Positions 45,607 through 58,030 of a stretch of DNA of 64,000 nt are shown here, piece by piece (position 1 is the stretch's first letter; each line of letters opens with the position of its first letter). The notes under the pieces were generated by a model that saw only the letters and a program-made list of their open reading frames with translations, ran no database searches and was not told the origin of the DNA. This DNA is from Benincasa hispida. Lineage: Eukaryota > Streptophyta > Magnoliopsida > Cucurbitales > Cucurbitaceae. The stretch lies in assembly GCF_009727055.1 (NCBI RefSeq), contig NC_052353.1, positions 39,687,614 to 39,751,613 on the forward strand. Reading direction: 5' to 3'. The translations under genes and the position numbers were made by a program.

Positions 45607-46360
45607 GGTCCTATTTGATAACCATTTCGTTTTTTTTAAAAAAAATTTAAATCAAGTCTTTTTTGTCAATTTCTTACAATGATTTGCATTTTTCTTGAGT
45701 ATAATGATTGAATTTTCAACCAAATTCTAAAAACAAAAATAAGTTTTTAAAAGTTACTTTTTTAGTTTTCAAAATTTGGCTTGGTTTTTTAAACTATGAG
45801 TAAAAAGTAGATAACAAAGGAAGAAATTTGGAGGTAAAAGTAATGTCTATAGGTTTAATTTTTAAAAACAAAAAAATAAAAAGCTAAAACTCCATTTGGT
45901 AACCATTTTGTTTTTAGAAATTAAGTATGTGTACACTATTTTTACCTCCCAATTTCTTCAATTGTTATCTACTTTTTACCATAGTTTAAAAAACCAAGCC
46001 AAATTTTGAAAACTAAAAAAGTAACTCTTAAAAACTTGTTTTTGTTTTTAAAATTTGATTGAGAATTCAATCATTGTACTCAAGAAAAATGCAAATTATT
46101 GTAAGAAATTGGCAAGAAATAGACTTGATTTAAATTTTTCACTAATGATTTAAAAAACTAAGCCAAATTTTGAGAACTAAAAAGGTAGCTTTCAAAAAGT
46201 TGTTTTGTTTTTGGAATTTGGCTAAGAATTCAACCATTATACTTACAAAAAATGTAAATCATTGTAACAGATGTTGATGAAATAGACTTAACTTTTCAAA
46301 AACAGTTATAAAAATTCAAACGATTATCAAATAGGACCTAAATTATTATCAAACGGAGTC
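45607..46360. mobile_element. Compound MITE cluster (TTTGGTAACC family)
   Basis: A perfect 15-bp inverted terminus GGTCCTATTTGATAA occurs at 45607-45621 and, as its complement, at 46324-46338. A second left end (CTCCATTTGGTAACCATTTTG, about 45890) and a second right end (TTATCAAACGGAGTC, to about 46360) also occur, as do two central 'gaaaactaaaaa' motifs (about 46010 and 46170). The cluster must contain at least two interleaved or nested copies. Confidence 0.65.
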
Positions 46361-47148
46361 TTAGTCTTCCACGACCATGTGTGGTTTACATGACCATTTG
46401 GCCTACTAGCTTACAACTTTATTGCTTTATTGATTTCCATGTTACTGTTTGATTATTCATGATATAATTGACCAACTACTACCATTCATATTCTGCTGTC
46501 ATCTAAGCTACTGTTTTAGCAAGTCTCCACATTACTTTTAATTATTTATATAAATTGAATTTGAGTACCAAAAGCTGTCATTCATATTTGTATACGATCA
46601 CTCGAGTTATTATTTTATGGAGTCCACAAATCACTTTTAATTTATTATCAAGTTAAATTACAAGTTTACTGTATGAATTTTGATGTTCATGTCTATTTTA
46701 TCTCCAAACTTTTAAAAGTATCTAATATGTCTTTAAATAAAATTAAAGTTCAAGAACTTTTGACATTTTTGAAAGTGCAGAAACCAAATTTATACATTAA
46801 ATTTATATTTTAACTTGTTTATTATGTGAATCAATGTAGATGATTGTCGCATGAACTGTTGTATTGAAACTATTTTGTAGCTTTTCTTTCAAATCCTACT
46901 ACTTATGTTGCTTCAAATTATTCTTTCACGATTAAATTATAGAAAATACTCTTAAACTTTGTGCTTTTTGTAAAAAACATTTTCGAATTTTCAAAAATTT
47001 CATAAATACCTTTAAAGTTTTAAGAAAAGTTAAAAAAAAAATCATTACAGTTAGTTTTAAGTCTCTTAGTTCTCAAACTTTCAAGTTTTTATAAGATAGG
47101 TTCATAACTTTTAGACGTATAATAAAAACTTTCCAATAAATTCTTAAC
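46361..47148. other. No gene seen
   Basis: AT-rich spacer without recognised repeats. Confidence 0.4.
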
Positions 47149-47439
47149 GTTCCTATTTGATTTTTTATTTTTTGTTTTTGAAAATTAAGTCTATAAATAC
47201 TACTTCTACCTTTAAATTTCTTCCTTTGTTATCTAGTTTTTACCAATATTTTAAAAACCAAGCCAAATTTTAAAAGCTAAAAAAATAGCTTTTAAAAACT
47301 TGTTTTTGTTTTTGGAATTTGACCAAGAATTCAACCATTATACTTAAGAAAGATGTAAATGATTATAAGAAATGGAAAAAAAACAGGCTTAATTTTTTTT
47401 AAAAAAAACAAAAAATGAAATGATTATCAAACGGAGCCT
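47149..47439. mobile_element. MITE (TTTGGTAACC family)
   Basis: Left end GTTCCTATTTGATTTTTTAT, right end GATTATCAAACGGAGCCT (to about 47440), full interior between them. Lies about 230 bp upstream of the Helitron start. Confidence 0.65.
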
Positions 47440-47665
47440 AAATATTTGATTTTTATTTAATAAGTTTAGAGTTTTGAATTTTTGTATCTAATAAGTTTTT
47501 AACTATTTGACATTTGTTTTCTTCAAATTCAAGTATTTATTTGAATACAAACATGAAAGTTTCATATCCTAAATGCATGGCAACTGCCTTTGAGTCCGCC
47601 TCGAGGGTTAGACCGCTTGAGGTTAGATTTTGGAATTTGGAAAGTATCATTTATATTAATCTATA

Positions 47666-49954
47666 TCTATACTATATTAAAAGAAGCTATAAATGATAAT
47701 TTTCTCCTCCCCTTTTTGTCCTTATGTATTTTAAAAATTCTCTTCTTGCCCTCCTAACTAATTAGGTTGCCCTTCAACAAACATTGTATCTCTTAAGTTT
47801 CAAACGCATTTAATGTGTTGGTTAATGTGGAAGAGTCATGACTATTTGAGTTTGATGATGATGAGACACAACTCTTCCATTGAAAGTATATGGGTGTGTG
47901 ATGTACCTTTAAAAATAAAGAACTTGATGGCCAACACATTACATTATCATTGCAAAATTTCAATATCCTAAATATCGAGATGCCACAAAACCTTTCTTTT
48001 ATCGGAGAAGTAAAATCTTTCAAGAAATTATGGAGACTAAAAATGAGGGCTTGAAACTCATTTTAGAGGTATTGTTATCAATCTAACGACTAAATTTGTA
48101 GTATGGTTTGAGAAATCTTTTGAAGTGAAAGATTTGCCTTGAAGATGTTTTTTTTGTTAAAAAAAGAAAAAGAAATAGAAGAATTAATATGAGATTTAAG
48201 TTTGAATGTAGAGTAGAGTAAATTCGTAGTGTGTTTTGAGAAAACTTTTTTGAAGTGAAAGGTTTGTCTTGAAGATGTTCTTTTGTTATAAAAGGAAAAA
48301 AAAAATAGAAGAATTAAAATGAGATTTACGTTTGAATGTGAAATAGAAAAATAGATTAGATGTAGTGTTTCATCTCATGAGTCACATGTTCCTTCCCAAT
48401 GACCATCAAATGCGAAGTAGAAAAATAGATTGGATGTAGTGTTTCATCTCATGAGTTACATGTTCCTTCCTAATGACCATTTCTTCTATTACCACTAGAA
48501 TAACAAAGAGAAAGAGTAACATATTTGTAAATACTTAGAAAAAGATAGTATCGAACCAACTTGTGATGGTGCAATTTTGGCCAATTACCGATGACTTTAA
48601 AGTTCGATCGTGATTTTATGTTTATTTTATTTTATTGGAAGATATTCATATAAAAGAATTTTTTTAGAGGTTAGGGAGATATGAAGAGAAGAGATGAAAA
48701 TTTTAGGAAAAATCTTCCATAAAAATAATTTAATATTTTTTAATTTGAAAATCCCAACCAACTATTTTCTTCCCTCTCTTTCCATATCTAATTTCATTAT
48801 ATTTATTCTCTTTTATTGTATGCTAATGGTGAATGTTTAATTTGCTTAATACTTTTTTTTTTTTTAACTAAATACTTATTGAATTATTTAAAAAATGTCA
48901 ATGTCGGTAATTCTTATATAAAATACTTATTTATTTATTTTTCATTTTTTTCTCCATAAGCTAATTCATTAGAAGAAATCACACAACAATTACTCATGAG
49001 GTAAGATATCTAATTACGCCACATTTATTTATATGAGTTAATATATAATTTTTTACTTGATTACATCATCCTTATGTATTTTCACAAAACTCATATAGAT
49101 TTTCATTCTTTTTCATTTTTAATGACCATTTCTTCTATTCCGCTAGAATGACGGAGAGAAGAGTAACATATGTGCAAATACTTAGAGAAAGAGTGAATTG
49201 ACTTATGCTTGGTGCAATTTTGACTAATTAGAGATACTTCAAAATTCAATCATATTTTTATATTTATTTTGTTTTTTATATAAAAGAATTTCTTAGATAT
49301 TAGGGAGATATGGACAGAGAAGTTGAAAATTTTAGGAAATCTTCTATAAAAAAAATAGTTTAATACTTTTTTAATTTGAAAATCCCAACTATTTTTTTCC
49401 TCTTGTAATTCTTATATAAAGTATTTATTTATTTTTTTTTTCTTTGTAAGTTAGTTCTTTAGAAGAAATCATACCATAATTACTCATGAAATAAGATATC
49501 TTATTATGTCACAATTATTTATACAAGCTAATATATAATTTTTAGTTTAATTACATCATCTTTATGTATTTTTACTAAACTCATCTATTTTTTATTTTTT
49601 TTCCATTTCGATCTCATTTTCCTTTTAAATTTAATGTCAAATATTTAAATTTATATTTAATAAAATGTATGTTCATTCATGATTTATATTTCACTACACA
49701 ATTATGTTCTAGTGATTTTCAACTACGTTCAACACATTTCATATTCGGTTTTTAATCATTGTGAGTTTTTTCCCCTAATTTGTGTGGTAGGAGAATTGAT
49801 CCTCTGACCTTGAGACCAATAATATTCAAATTTCACTTATTTTTTTCATTATTTTATAAATCATGTTAAATATTTAAAAGAAAAATATTTCATTTAGTAA
49901 AATTTATATTTAAATTTTTTTTTACCATGTGCATCCCACGAGCTTTTTAACTAG
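47666..49954 (+). mobile_element. Non-autonomous Helitron, about 2.3 kb
   Basis: The 5' end TCTATACTATATTAAAAGAAGC follows an A, as expected for Helitron insertion. The 3' end is ATGTGCATCCCACGAGCTTTTTAACTAG, a hairpin-like segment (a mutated GTGC...GCAC stem) a few bases before the terminal CTAG. The base after CTAG is C, not the expected T, a small deviation. No Rep/helicase frame is present, so it is non-autonomous. The interior consists largely of tandemly duplicated AT-rich blocks. Confidence 0.7.
48160..49573. repeat. Internal duplications of the Helitron
   Basis: A block at 48473-49083 (TGACCATTTCTTCTATT, TTTTAGGAAAAATCTTCC, TAATTCTTATATAAA, AATTACTCATGAGGTAAG) is repeated in the same order at 49122-49573, with about 80 percent similarity by eye. 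A smaller pair at 48120-48330 repeats GAAGTGAAAG(A/G)TTTG(C/T)CTTGAAG. Another pair at 48340-48480 repeats AGAAAAATAGATT(A/G)GATG. Confidence 0.75.
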
Positions 49955-50720
49955 CTCTTTCAAAAGGTCAGCCATTTTCTCCTATCAGATTTATGTCGTT
50001 AATCCTTTAATTTTTTTCCTTCTCTCCAAGTTCTCTCCAGCCTAGACTAGGATTTCACAAGGGCAAAGTTCAATAACAAGAAGAAAGTATCAAAATTCCA
50101 ATGGTTTGAGCTTGGAAGCAATACAAATGCACACAATTCAATTTTTATGTTTAATAGATTCATTAATTTTAAACGTATTAAATATGTTAGATATATATTA
50201 GTGACATTTATAAAGTAGAAGCTTGTTAGGTACAAATTTTAAAGTTCAAGGACTATTTAATTCAAAAACAAGGAAAATTGAACGAAATAGCAAGATTTCG
50301 GGTTTATTTGGATTTTTGAAAAAAATAATAATAATAATAAGATTTTTGGCAAAACAATATGCCACTTGTGCGAGACCAGTTTTTTTTTATAATACCCGGT
50401 GTGCCCTTCTTGTAGTCTTTTATAAAAGATATTGAATACAGTGTTATTGCTATAACGGGAATCAATTTGGAATGGAAATACAGTGTAATTGAGTCGGTGT
50501 TAGGCTCAATAGAGTGTGATCAACCAATAGAATAAAAAAAGATTCAACCCAACTTTCAATCTATGGATAAAAGATAGCCACACAGCTTCATAGTGGCCTT
50601 ATACATGGTAGAATAATTTTGCTGAAGTTGTCTTTTAGCTAGGCTTATCGATTTTGAACATGCAAATTTCAGATCTTTCACTTCTTTCTTCTCTGTTTTG
50701 TTCTCTCAGGGCAAAAATTA
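49955..50720. other. No gene seen
   Basis: Contains an AAT microsatellite at 50322-50340. The right part (about 50450-50720) may be outer LTR sequence of the adjoining copia, but I cannot define a border. Confidence 0.4.
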
Positions 50721-50878
50721 TGGTTTCTTGCAGAGTTAGCTCGATTTTTTAAGTTTTCTCACAATTTCATGAAGGACCAAAGATGATTAAGAAGTAGAAG
50801 AAGGGAATTGAAGAAGAAACACAAAAATTTAAGTGATTCAGCCAAGATACCTACATCTACTATGCAAAAGGAAGGGTA
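50721..50878 (-). repeat. Direct repeat copy 1 (LTR part of copia B)
   Basis: About 158 bp starting TGGTTTCTTGCAGAGTTAG and ending at the AAGGGTA near 50878 is repeated, about 90 percent alike, at 58829-58986 in the same orientation. Copy 1 lies 3' of the copia B pol on the minus strand, where a 3' LTR belongs. Confidence 0.7.
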
Positions 50879-53800
50879 TTTTCATTATTTTTGTTTAGTA
50901 GAGATTTTACAAGAATGAGTTCTCTCTTTTTCTCACTTTTGTTCCTATTTTATATGTAGATATACAAAAAGATTAAGGAGCTGCTTTAAGCTTAGGTAGT
51001 TACAACAGGAAAAACTATAAGACTTTCTTTCTTCTTGAACAATATCCAACTTTGTAAGTACTAAGCAGGACTCTCCAATTTTTCTGGGCTGACTATCTAC
51101 CTTCTTTCGGGTAGCTCAAACCTGAGGAGCTCAAGTCAATGATTGAGTTTGATTTGAGGCACGGATTTAGTCAACATGTCAACTACGTTATCTGAGGTAT
51201 ATATCTTGATTATCTCGATCTCTCCATTTTCAATTTCTTGTTTGATAAAGTGAAATTTTATGTCAATGTATTTTGTTCTACTATGAAATTGCTTATTTTT
51301 AGATAGGTATATAGTACTTTGGTTATCGCAATAGATTCTCACAGTAGACTAATTGACCCCAAAATCACTAAGTAACCCTTTTAACCACAAGCCTTCTTTT
51401 ACACCTTCGGACAGAGCTATAAACTCTACTTCTGTTGTGGATAGGGCCACAACAAATTGTAGGCTAGCCTTCTAACTCACCAGGTTATTTCCCCATAGGA
51501 ATATATATCCTGATAGAGAGTGTCTTTTGTCTAGATGTCCAGCATAGTTTGCATCCACATAGCCATAGATTTCATCATTTGAAGGATCATTCTGTTTATA
51601 TAAGATCTTGGCTTCTTTAGATGAGCATAGATACCTCAATATCCATTTGATTACTTCCCAATATCGCTTGCTTGGATTAGATATATACTTACTAACCAGG
51701 CTTGTAGCATAGGATAGATCCAGTCTAGTGGATGTCATTAGGTATATTAGAGACCCCACTATCTGAGAGTAAGGTATGGTTTTCATTTAGTTTATGTGCT
51801 TTTTATCAGTAGACTTAGGGTTGTTTGCTGCTAAGAGTTTAAAATGATGTGCTAGAGAGGTTATTATTGGCTTGGCATCACTCATTTTAAATCTCTGAAG
51901 GACTTTGTTACAATAGTCTGACTGGCTTACATAGAGTTTGGATTTATTTCTGTCTTTAATGATCTGAACCCCTCGGATTCTTATTGATTCCCTTAGATAT
52001 TTCGTGTCAAACTCATTCTTTAGAAGAATCTTGACTTGTTTAAGAACTTTCTGAGAGCTCTCTACAAGTAACATGTCATCATAGGAGCAGATACACAACA
52101 TCTTCAAAACTTTTGGTATTTGTATAAACACACCAATCATAAGAGCTTCTTTTGAATCCTATTTTGGAGACCACCTCGCCAAATCTGTCATGTCAGCACC
52201 TAAAAGACTTCTTAAACCCATATATTTATTTATTTAATAAACAAACTAGATCTTCTTCTTTTTTTTTTTACATACCCCTGAGGTTACTTCATATAGATGG
52301 TTTCACACAAATAACCATGTAGGAAAGCAGTCTTCACATTCAATTGGTCTAACTCCAAATCCTTCTGTACAACTAAGGAGAGGAGTAGCCTAATTGATAT
52401 TTGTTTCACAACAGGATGGAACACTTCATCGTATTCTATGCCTTCTTTCTGTGTGAACTTTTTAGCAACAAGTCTTACCTTGAACCTAGACTTTTGGACT
52501 CTAGGAATCTCTTCCTTAAATTTGTAGATCCACTTACATGAGATCGATTTGTACCCTTTTGGTAAGGGTACTAACCTCCACGTATCATTTAGATTGAGTG
52601 ACCTCATCCCATCATTCATGGCCTAAATCCATTGTCTAGCATCAGGACTATTAGTGGCTTATTCAAAACTTGTAGGTTCATTGTTGCTTAGTGAAATGGC
52701 AGCACTCAAAGTAACATTGGCAAAATCTGATTATGCATATCTAGTAGGGGGCACAATAGTTCTTCTTGTCCTGTCTCTTGCTATGGAATAGTTCTGAAGG
52801 TCTTCTTGTGTCGCTTTTTATTCACTAGACATATTTTCCCCAGCCTCCACAATGTCTTCACTTTTAAATTCTAAGTTCTGTTGTGAAGTAGAGGTTTTAG
52901 AGACATTTTGTGACTCCACCTCAAACCTTGTGCTACTAATTTTGGGCATAGCTGCAGGTTGCTACTATGTTAGCATATACATCTCAATTTCTCTGAACAC
53001 CACATCCTTGCTATTAATACATCTCTTCTCAATAGGACGCCACAACCTGTACCCTTTAACTCCTAGTATGAAACCTAAAAACATACACTTTACAACCCTA
53101 AGTTTCAACTTTCCTTGGCTTTAGTACACATACCCCACACCCCTAAATATCTTCAAGTTTTCCAACTTGAGAGGATGTCCAGTCCACTTCTCCTCAGGTG
53201 TTTTTAACTCAATAGAGTGGTGTGGACACCTGATTAGGGTATAGATTGTATAGAAAACAACTTCTGCCTAGTATTTCTTAGGTAAGAGTGTATTTGAAAG
53301 TTGACATCTTACACTTTCAAAAACTATTCTGTTAAGCATTTCAGCCACTCCATTTTGCTGAGGTGTATACCTCACTGTCTTATGTCTCACAATTCCATTT
53401 TCCCTGCAAAACAAGTTAAATTCCTCTCCACAAAACTCTCCATCATCAGTCCTCAAATGTTTAATATGTTTAGAAGTTTGTTTTTCAATTAAGGTTTTCC
53501 ATTATTTAAATTTCTCAAAAATATCATCTATAGTTTTTAAGAAATATACTCAGTTTTTTCTTGAAAAATCATCAACAAAATAAAGGAAATACTTTGCTCC
53601 ACTTAGAGAGAGAAAATGAGTTGGACCCCATAGGTCTGAATGCACATACTCAAGAGTTTCCTTAATGGTGTGCTGCCCCTTTGGAAAACTCTGTTTCGTT
53701 GTCTTTCCAAGTATGCAATGCTCACAAAAGTGCAAGTTATTTCCAATCCCTTTAGAAAGTATGCCCTGTTTTGATAGGACTTGCAGCCCCTTCACACTAA

Positions 53801-54004
53801 TATGAGACAATCTCTTGTGCCAAAGTTCATCTTCTATAAGATCTCCATTTGAAGCTATTAAAGCTGATTATGTCATCTGAACATATTTGATGACATACAA
53901 GCCATCAATTTTTGTAGCCACTAGAACCACTTTTGAGTCTTTAATTATCTCGAAAGTCCCTCCAACTCCTCTATACTCACACCCAATGGAGTCAAACATC
54001 CCTA
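50879..54004 (-). mobile_element. Ty1/copia remnant B (gag-pre-integrase, integrase, reverse transcriptase, RNase H)
   Basis: Reading leftward from 54004: an integrase zinc-binding block (HCILGKTTKQSFPKG, about 53690; HSDLWGP, about 53640), an integrase core piece (VRYTPQQNGVAEMLNR, about 53370), the reverse transcriptase N-terminal part (WIYKFKEE..., 52284-52619, with LDQLNVKTAFLHG), and the palm. In the palm the YVDD site reads CSYDDML (about 52075), so the first part of the motif is changed while both aspartates remain. RNase H pieces follow at 51472-51786 and 51136-51342 (YCDNQST). Stops and frameshifts separate the pieces. The 5' part (gag, protease) is absent: at 54005 the element is interrupted by an LTR of another copia. 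Confidence 0.85.
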
Positions 54005-54375
54005 TGAAGGATCTCATACCGAAGAGTTCCATGAGCGCGTTCGGATCGCTCCGATCTCACAGTGACTGAAATACAACAATATACATTCAAACGCACAGTT
54101 ATGCAAACAAATCTTAATTAACGACATGTTATGAACAAGATATAACAAGGGAGAGAGTGCCATACCAGTTGATGATAATCTTCAATCTTCGGAACTCAAC
54201 ACAACGAAACCCTCCACTCGATCAACCACGCCCAGCAGCAGTGTCGACTACAACAGCACGAACAACCGCACGAACACAAAAGTCGGGGGGACGACATCAC
54301 CAGAAAAGAGCCCCGGGTATTCTCGGAGTGAGAATCCAAAGCATGGTCTTTGTTGAATTTGGTAGAGGTCGGAGG
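54005..54375 (-). mobile_element. 3' end (U5 side) of the LTR of copia C
   Basis: On the minus strand this ends GAGATCCTTCA at 54005, like the GTGTTCCTTCA end of the solo LTR at 12714. It also shares GGATTCTCACTC, TCAACTGGTATG and ATCTTGTT in the same order. Only about 370 bp of an expected ~2.1-kb LTR is present; the rest is cut at the adapter at 54376. CCCTA (54000-54004) would be the 5-bp target sequence, but the second copy is not visible. Confidence 0.65.
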
Positions 54376-54413
54376 CTGTCTCTTATACACATCTAGATGT
54401 GTATAAGAGACAG
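54376..54413. other. Nextera mate-pair junction adapter (Tn5 mosaic end palindrome), sequencing artefact
   Basis: CTGTCTCTTATACACATCT (54376-54394) is followed immediately by its exact reverse complement AGATGTGTATAAGAGACAG (54395-54413). Each half is the 19-bp hyperactive Tn5 mosaic end used in Nextera libraries. The two halves back to back are the junction produced when mate-pair fragments are circularised. It has no place in a plant genome. It marks a chimeric join: an LTR end on the left is spliced to the RNase H region of a copia on the right, with the intervening LTR and 3' untranslated region missing. Confidence 0.97.
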
Positions 54414-57400
54414 GTAATAGGCCTAGACATATCTAGAACAGCTTCCAGTTCTGTCAAGAACTTCTTGAGCCAAACGACCTTCTTACAGCTTCGCAAGCCG
54501 CTATGTACTTCGCCTCCATAGTGGAGTCAGCGATGCACCCCGTTTTAATGCTTCGCCACATTACAGCTCCTCCGCTAAGAGTAAAGACTGACCCTGATGT
54601 GGACTTGCGAGAGTCCTTATCAGTCTAAAAGTCAGAATCCGTATATCTTGTAAGGATCAAATCCCTAGAACCATATACGAGCATGTAGTCTCTTGTTCTC
54701 CGAAGATACTTGAGGATGTTTTTCACTGCAATCCAGTTACCCTGGCTTGGGTTAGACTGATACCTACTGATTATGCCCACAACGTAGCAGATGTTTGGAC
54801 GAGTACAAAGCATCACGTACATCAAACTACCAATGACAGATGCATATGAGACCCGTCTCATCTCCTCAACCTCTTGATGGGTCTAAAGACACATGTCCTT
54901 AGAAAAAGTGAATCCATGCCTGAACAGCAGTAGGCCCCTCTTGGAGTTCTGCATCGAGTACTTGAGTAAAATCTTGTCAATGTACGATGCCTAGGACAGT
55001 TCTAGCACTTTGTTCTTATGATCTCGAAAGATCTGTATACCTAGAAGAAACTGAGCCTCTCCCAAATCTTTCATTTGGAGTTGGGTCACTAGCAAGTTCT
55101 TAACTGCAGTCAGTAGACTTACATCATTCCCAATGAGTAGTATATCGTCTACGTACAACACTAAGAAGATTACTGAAATGTTGATGATCTTCTTACAGAC
55201 ACAAGATTCATCAACATTTTGGTCAAAGCCATACGACTTGATCGTAGTATAAAACCGTATGTTCTAAGATCGAGACGCCTGTTTCAGCCCATAAATGAAT
55301 CGATTCAGCTTGCGAACCTTTTGCTCTTGACCTTGGACTATGAATCCCTCGGGTTACACCATCTAAATGGTCTCCTCAAAATTGTCATTCAGAAAGACCG
55401 TTTTGACGTCAATTTGTCAGATCTCATAATTATAATAAGGTGCAATGGACAGGAGGATGCGGATCGACTTTAACATGGCAACAGGCGAGAAAGTCTCCTC
55501 ATAGTTGACTTCCTCTACCTAGGTATAACCCTTTGCCACAAGTTGAGCCTTGAAGGTCTGTACCTTCCCATCAGCACCCCGTTTGCGCTTGTAGATCCAT
55601 TTATAACCTATAGGTCTTACCCCATCAGGCTGATCTAGAAGATCCCATACTGAGTTGAAGTACACCAACTTCATCTCGAGATCCATGGCCTTGATCCATT
55701 CATCCCGGTCAACATCCTCCATTTCCTTCTTATAAGACAATGGATCTTCAACATCGCCATTTGCTACCATAGCAAGGATTTTCGTGAAATCCAAATAGCG
55801 AACGGGTGGGTTCGCAACCCTCCAACTATGTGGAGGTTCCCTCAATACTTGAGGTGGTATCGACCTACTGGACAAACTCCCATCAACAACCCTTGCTGAT
55901 GTAGTAGGCTTTTAAACAACTCTTGTTGAAGTTTCAGTAGTTTCATTGGAAAGTTCACGCAACACGACTTTACTTCGTGGATTATGCTCCCTTATATGAT
56001 ACTCCTCCAGAAAAGTAGCGTTTGTTGAAACAAATACCCTATTTTCCATCGGATCATAAAAATAACCCCCTCGTGTACCTTTGGGGTAGCTTACAGAGAG
56101 GCATAACCTCGACCGTGGTTCCAACTTCTTGGGATTAGCCTCAAGCACATGTGTAGGGCAACCCCATGCGGAAGTGGACGTTAAACTAGCTTTACGCCCG
56201 TTCCACAAACTCCAGAGGTTTTTCTTGCAAAACACCTTGGAGGGAAACACTAACATACATTTATATAGTATCGCGCGTCTCATTGCGAAGAAACCCTAAA
56301 ACGGATCTGGATTAAGGAAGCGTAACTTCCTCATCGAGCGAACAATGGTCTACAAGGTCCTTATTTCCTCCTTCTCCGCTACACCCATTCTGCTGAGGTG
56401 TACGGCGTGAGAGTTGGAGAACTAAGGATTCATTCTCTGATCGCGCGACGTAATCATTCTATTCAAAAAATAGGGTCCTGGGAAAAGTCGAATCCAAAAT
56501 CTCCACTCGATCCGATTGGAAGTGTTTTAAAATCATCTATCCAATGGCATTTTGTTCAAACTTCAGCCTTTGAATCTCTTTGAAACTTTTCAAAGGATTC
56601 AGGACTTCCGTGCATAAATTTAAACCCATACCCGTACTTGGAGTAAATAAATCCAATAAAACTGATACAATAACTCAATAACCACCTCGGGCTCGGGCAC
56701 ATTCATAGGACCACAAAGGTTAGGGAAGTACTTAACTCAAGAGGGCCCCTTTGCTCTATAATCTTTTCCGTAAAAGGTTTCGTTTAAGTCATCCTACCCA
56801 AGGCAAATTCGCACACTGGTTAAAAGAATTTTCTCTAACTCATTTAGAAGTTTTTTTAGTTTTGGAACCAATATATACATTATTTAAAGTAAGAAATCTA
56901 TTCTGTAAGCTAACTGAAGTCCTCCCACTGCCACAGTTGAGACGACGTGCCCGGTGTCTACTCGCATCGTCATCTCACTAGTCTCCAACTGTCGCCAAGA
57001 TCTAATCCTCTGAAAAAAAAAGAACAAATATGGTTAGTGATGCCTGAATCAATCTAGGCAGAATCATCATTCTCCACTAAACAAGTTTCAAGAATAAGTA
57101 AATCACATTTACATTTATTAGCCTTGTCCTTAGCCTTGGCTGCTTTCTTCTCTTTTAGATACTGAGGACAGTTCCACTTCCAGTGTCTATCTTGGTTGCA
57201 GTGGAAACAATTTCCCTTAGCAACCTGTGGACGCCTTCTTGGGGCGACGACGTGGATTAGCAGGTGCCTTCCCTTTTCCCTTACCACTATTCTTCTTCTT
57301 TCCTTTTACAGAGTTAGAAGCAAAAGGTGCAGACTTCGTTCCTGAGGTTGAACCTCTATGGAACGTCCTGGAGGATGAAGCAACATTTACCTCACCCTTG

Positions 57401-58030
57401 TTCCTCTTCTTACTTTTCAGTAAAAATTGGTAGGTCTGCAACTCGTTGAGGAGAGTTGTAAGGTTATATTTCACTTTGTTAAGAATCACATTGCTAACAA
57501 AGTGCAGGAAGCTCTCCAGCAAAGAATGCAGGATTATGTTAACCTGGCTGCCCTTATCGATGGTAGACCCATTCAACTCCATCACATTAAAGTGGACCAT
57601 CATGTTTAGCACATGTTCACGAACAGAGGTGTCTTCTTCCATTTTGGAGTTGAATATGTATTTAAGAGCTTCACACATAAGTTGTTCAAACGGTTGTCCA
57701 AACATCCTCCACAGGGACTCCATGATCTCACACGTTGAGACCATAGGCTCATGTTTCTTGGTCAAGACTTCAGAAAGACTTGCTAAGATATAGGTTTGGG
57801 CCTTTCTCATTTGCCCTTGTCCATCGTTCGTATGCCTCCCGAATATTTCGAGTGGCATTTGGAGCTGGAATAGGAGGACAAGCCTCCGTGAGAGAGAACA
57901 TGAGATTTTCGATGATCAGGATCGTCGTGATCATGTGTTTCCATATTGTGAAATTATCGCCAGTAAGTTTTTCGGCGCTTAGTAATACTAACGTGGCTAT
58001 TGCTATTTTGAAAATGTTGCTGAAAATGCG
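54414..58030 (-). mobile_element. Ty1/copia remnant C (gag, integrase, reverse transcriptase, part of RNase H)
   Basis: Reading leftward: gag start with LTEACPPIPAPNATR (about 57850-57890), a gag body at 57217-57858 ending in a Lys/Gly-rich linker, a CCHC zinc knuckle (CFHCNQDRHWKWNC, about 57180-57215) in another frame, a poorly kept protease and integrase zone (56290-57050), and an integrase C-terminal/linker segment (55912-56283, SAWGCPTHVLE). The reverse transcriptase start is at 55519-55875 (WIYKRKRGADGK) and the palm at about 55130-55170. RNase H follows at 54414-54861 ([26 protein letters not shown]). The RNase H is cut short by the adapter. Several stops and frameshifts mean no full polyprotein. 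It is inserted in copia B. Confidence 0.85.

Noticed and set aside
54376..54413. A natural Tn5-like transposon end or perfect plant palindrome
   Set aside because: The 19-mer is the engineered mosaic end, not a wild-type Tn5 end, and plants carry no Tn5. The back-to-back arrangement is that of a library adapter.
57217..57858. A 213-codon frame as a stand-alone gene
   Set aside because: It is a copia gag piece followed in another frame by its CCHC knuckle, inside a retrotransposon.
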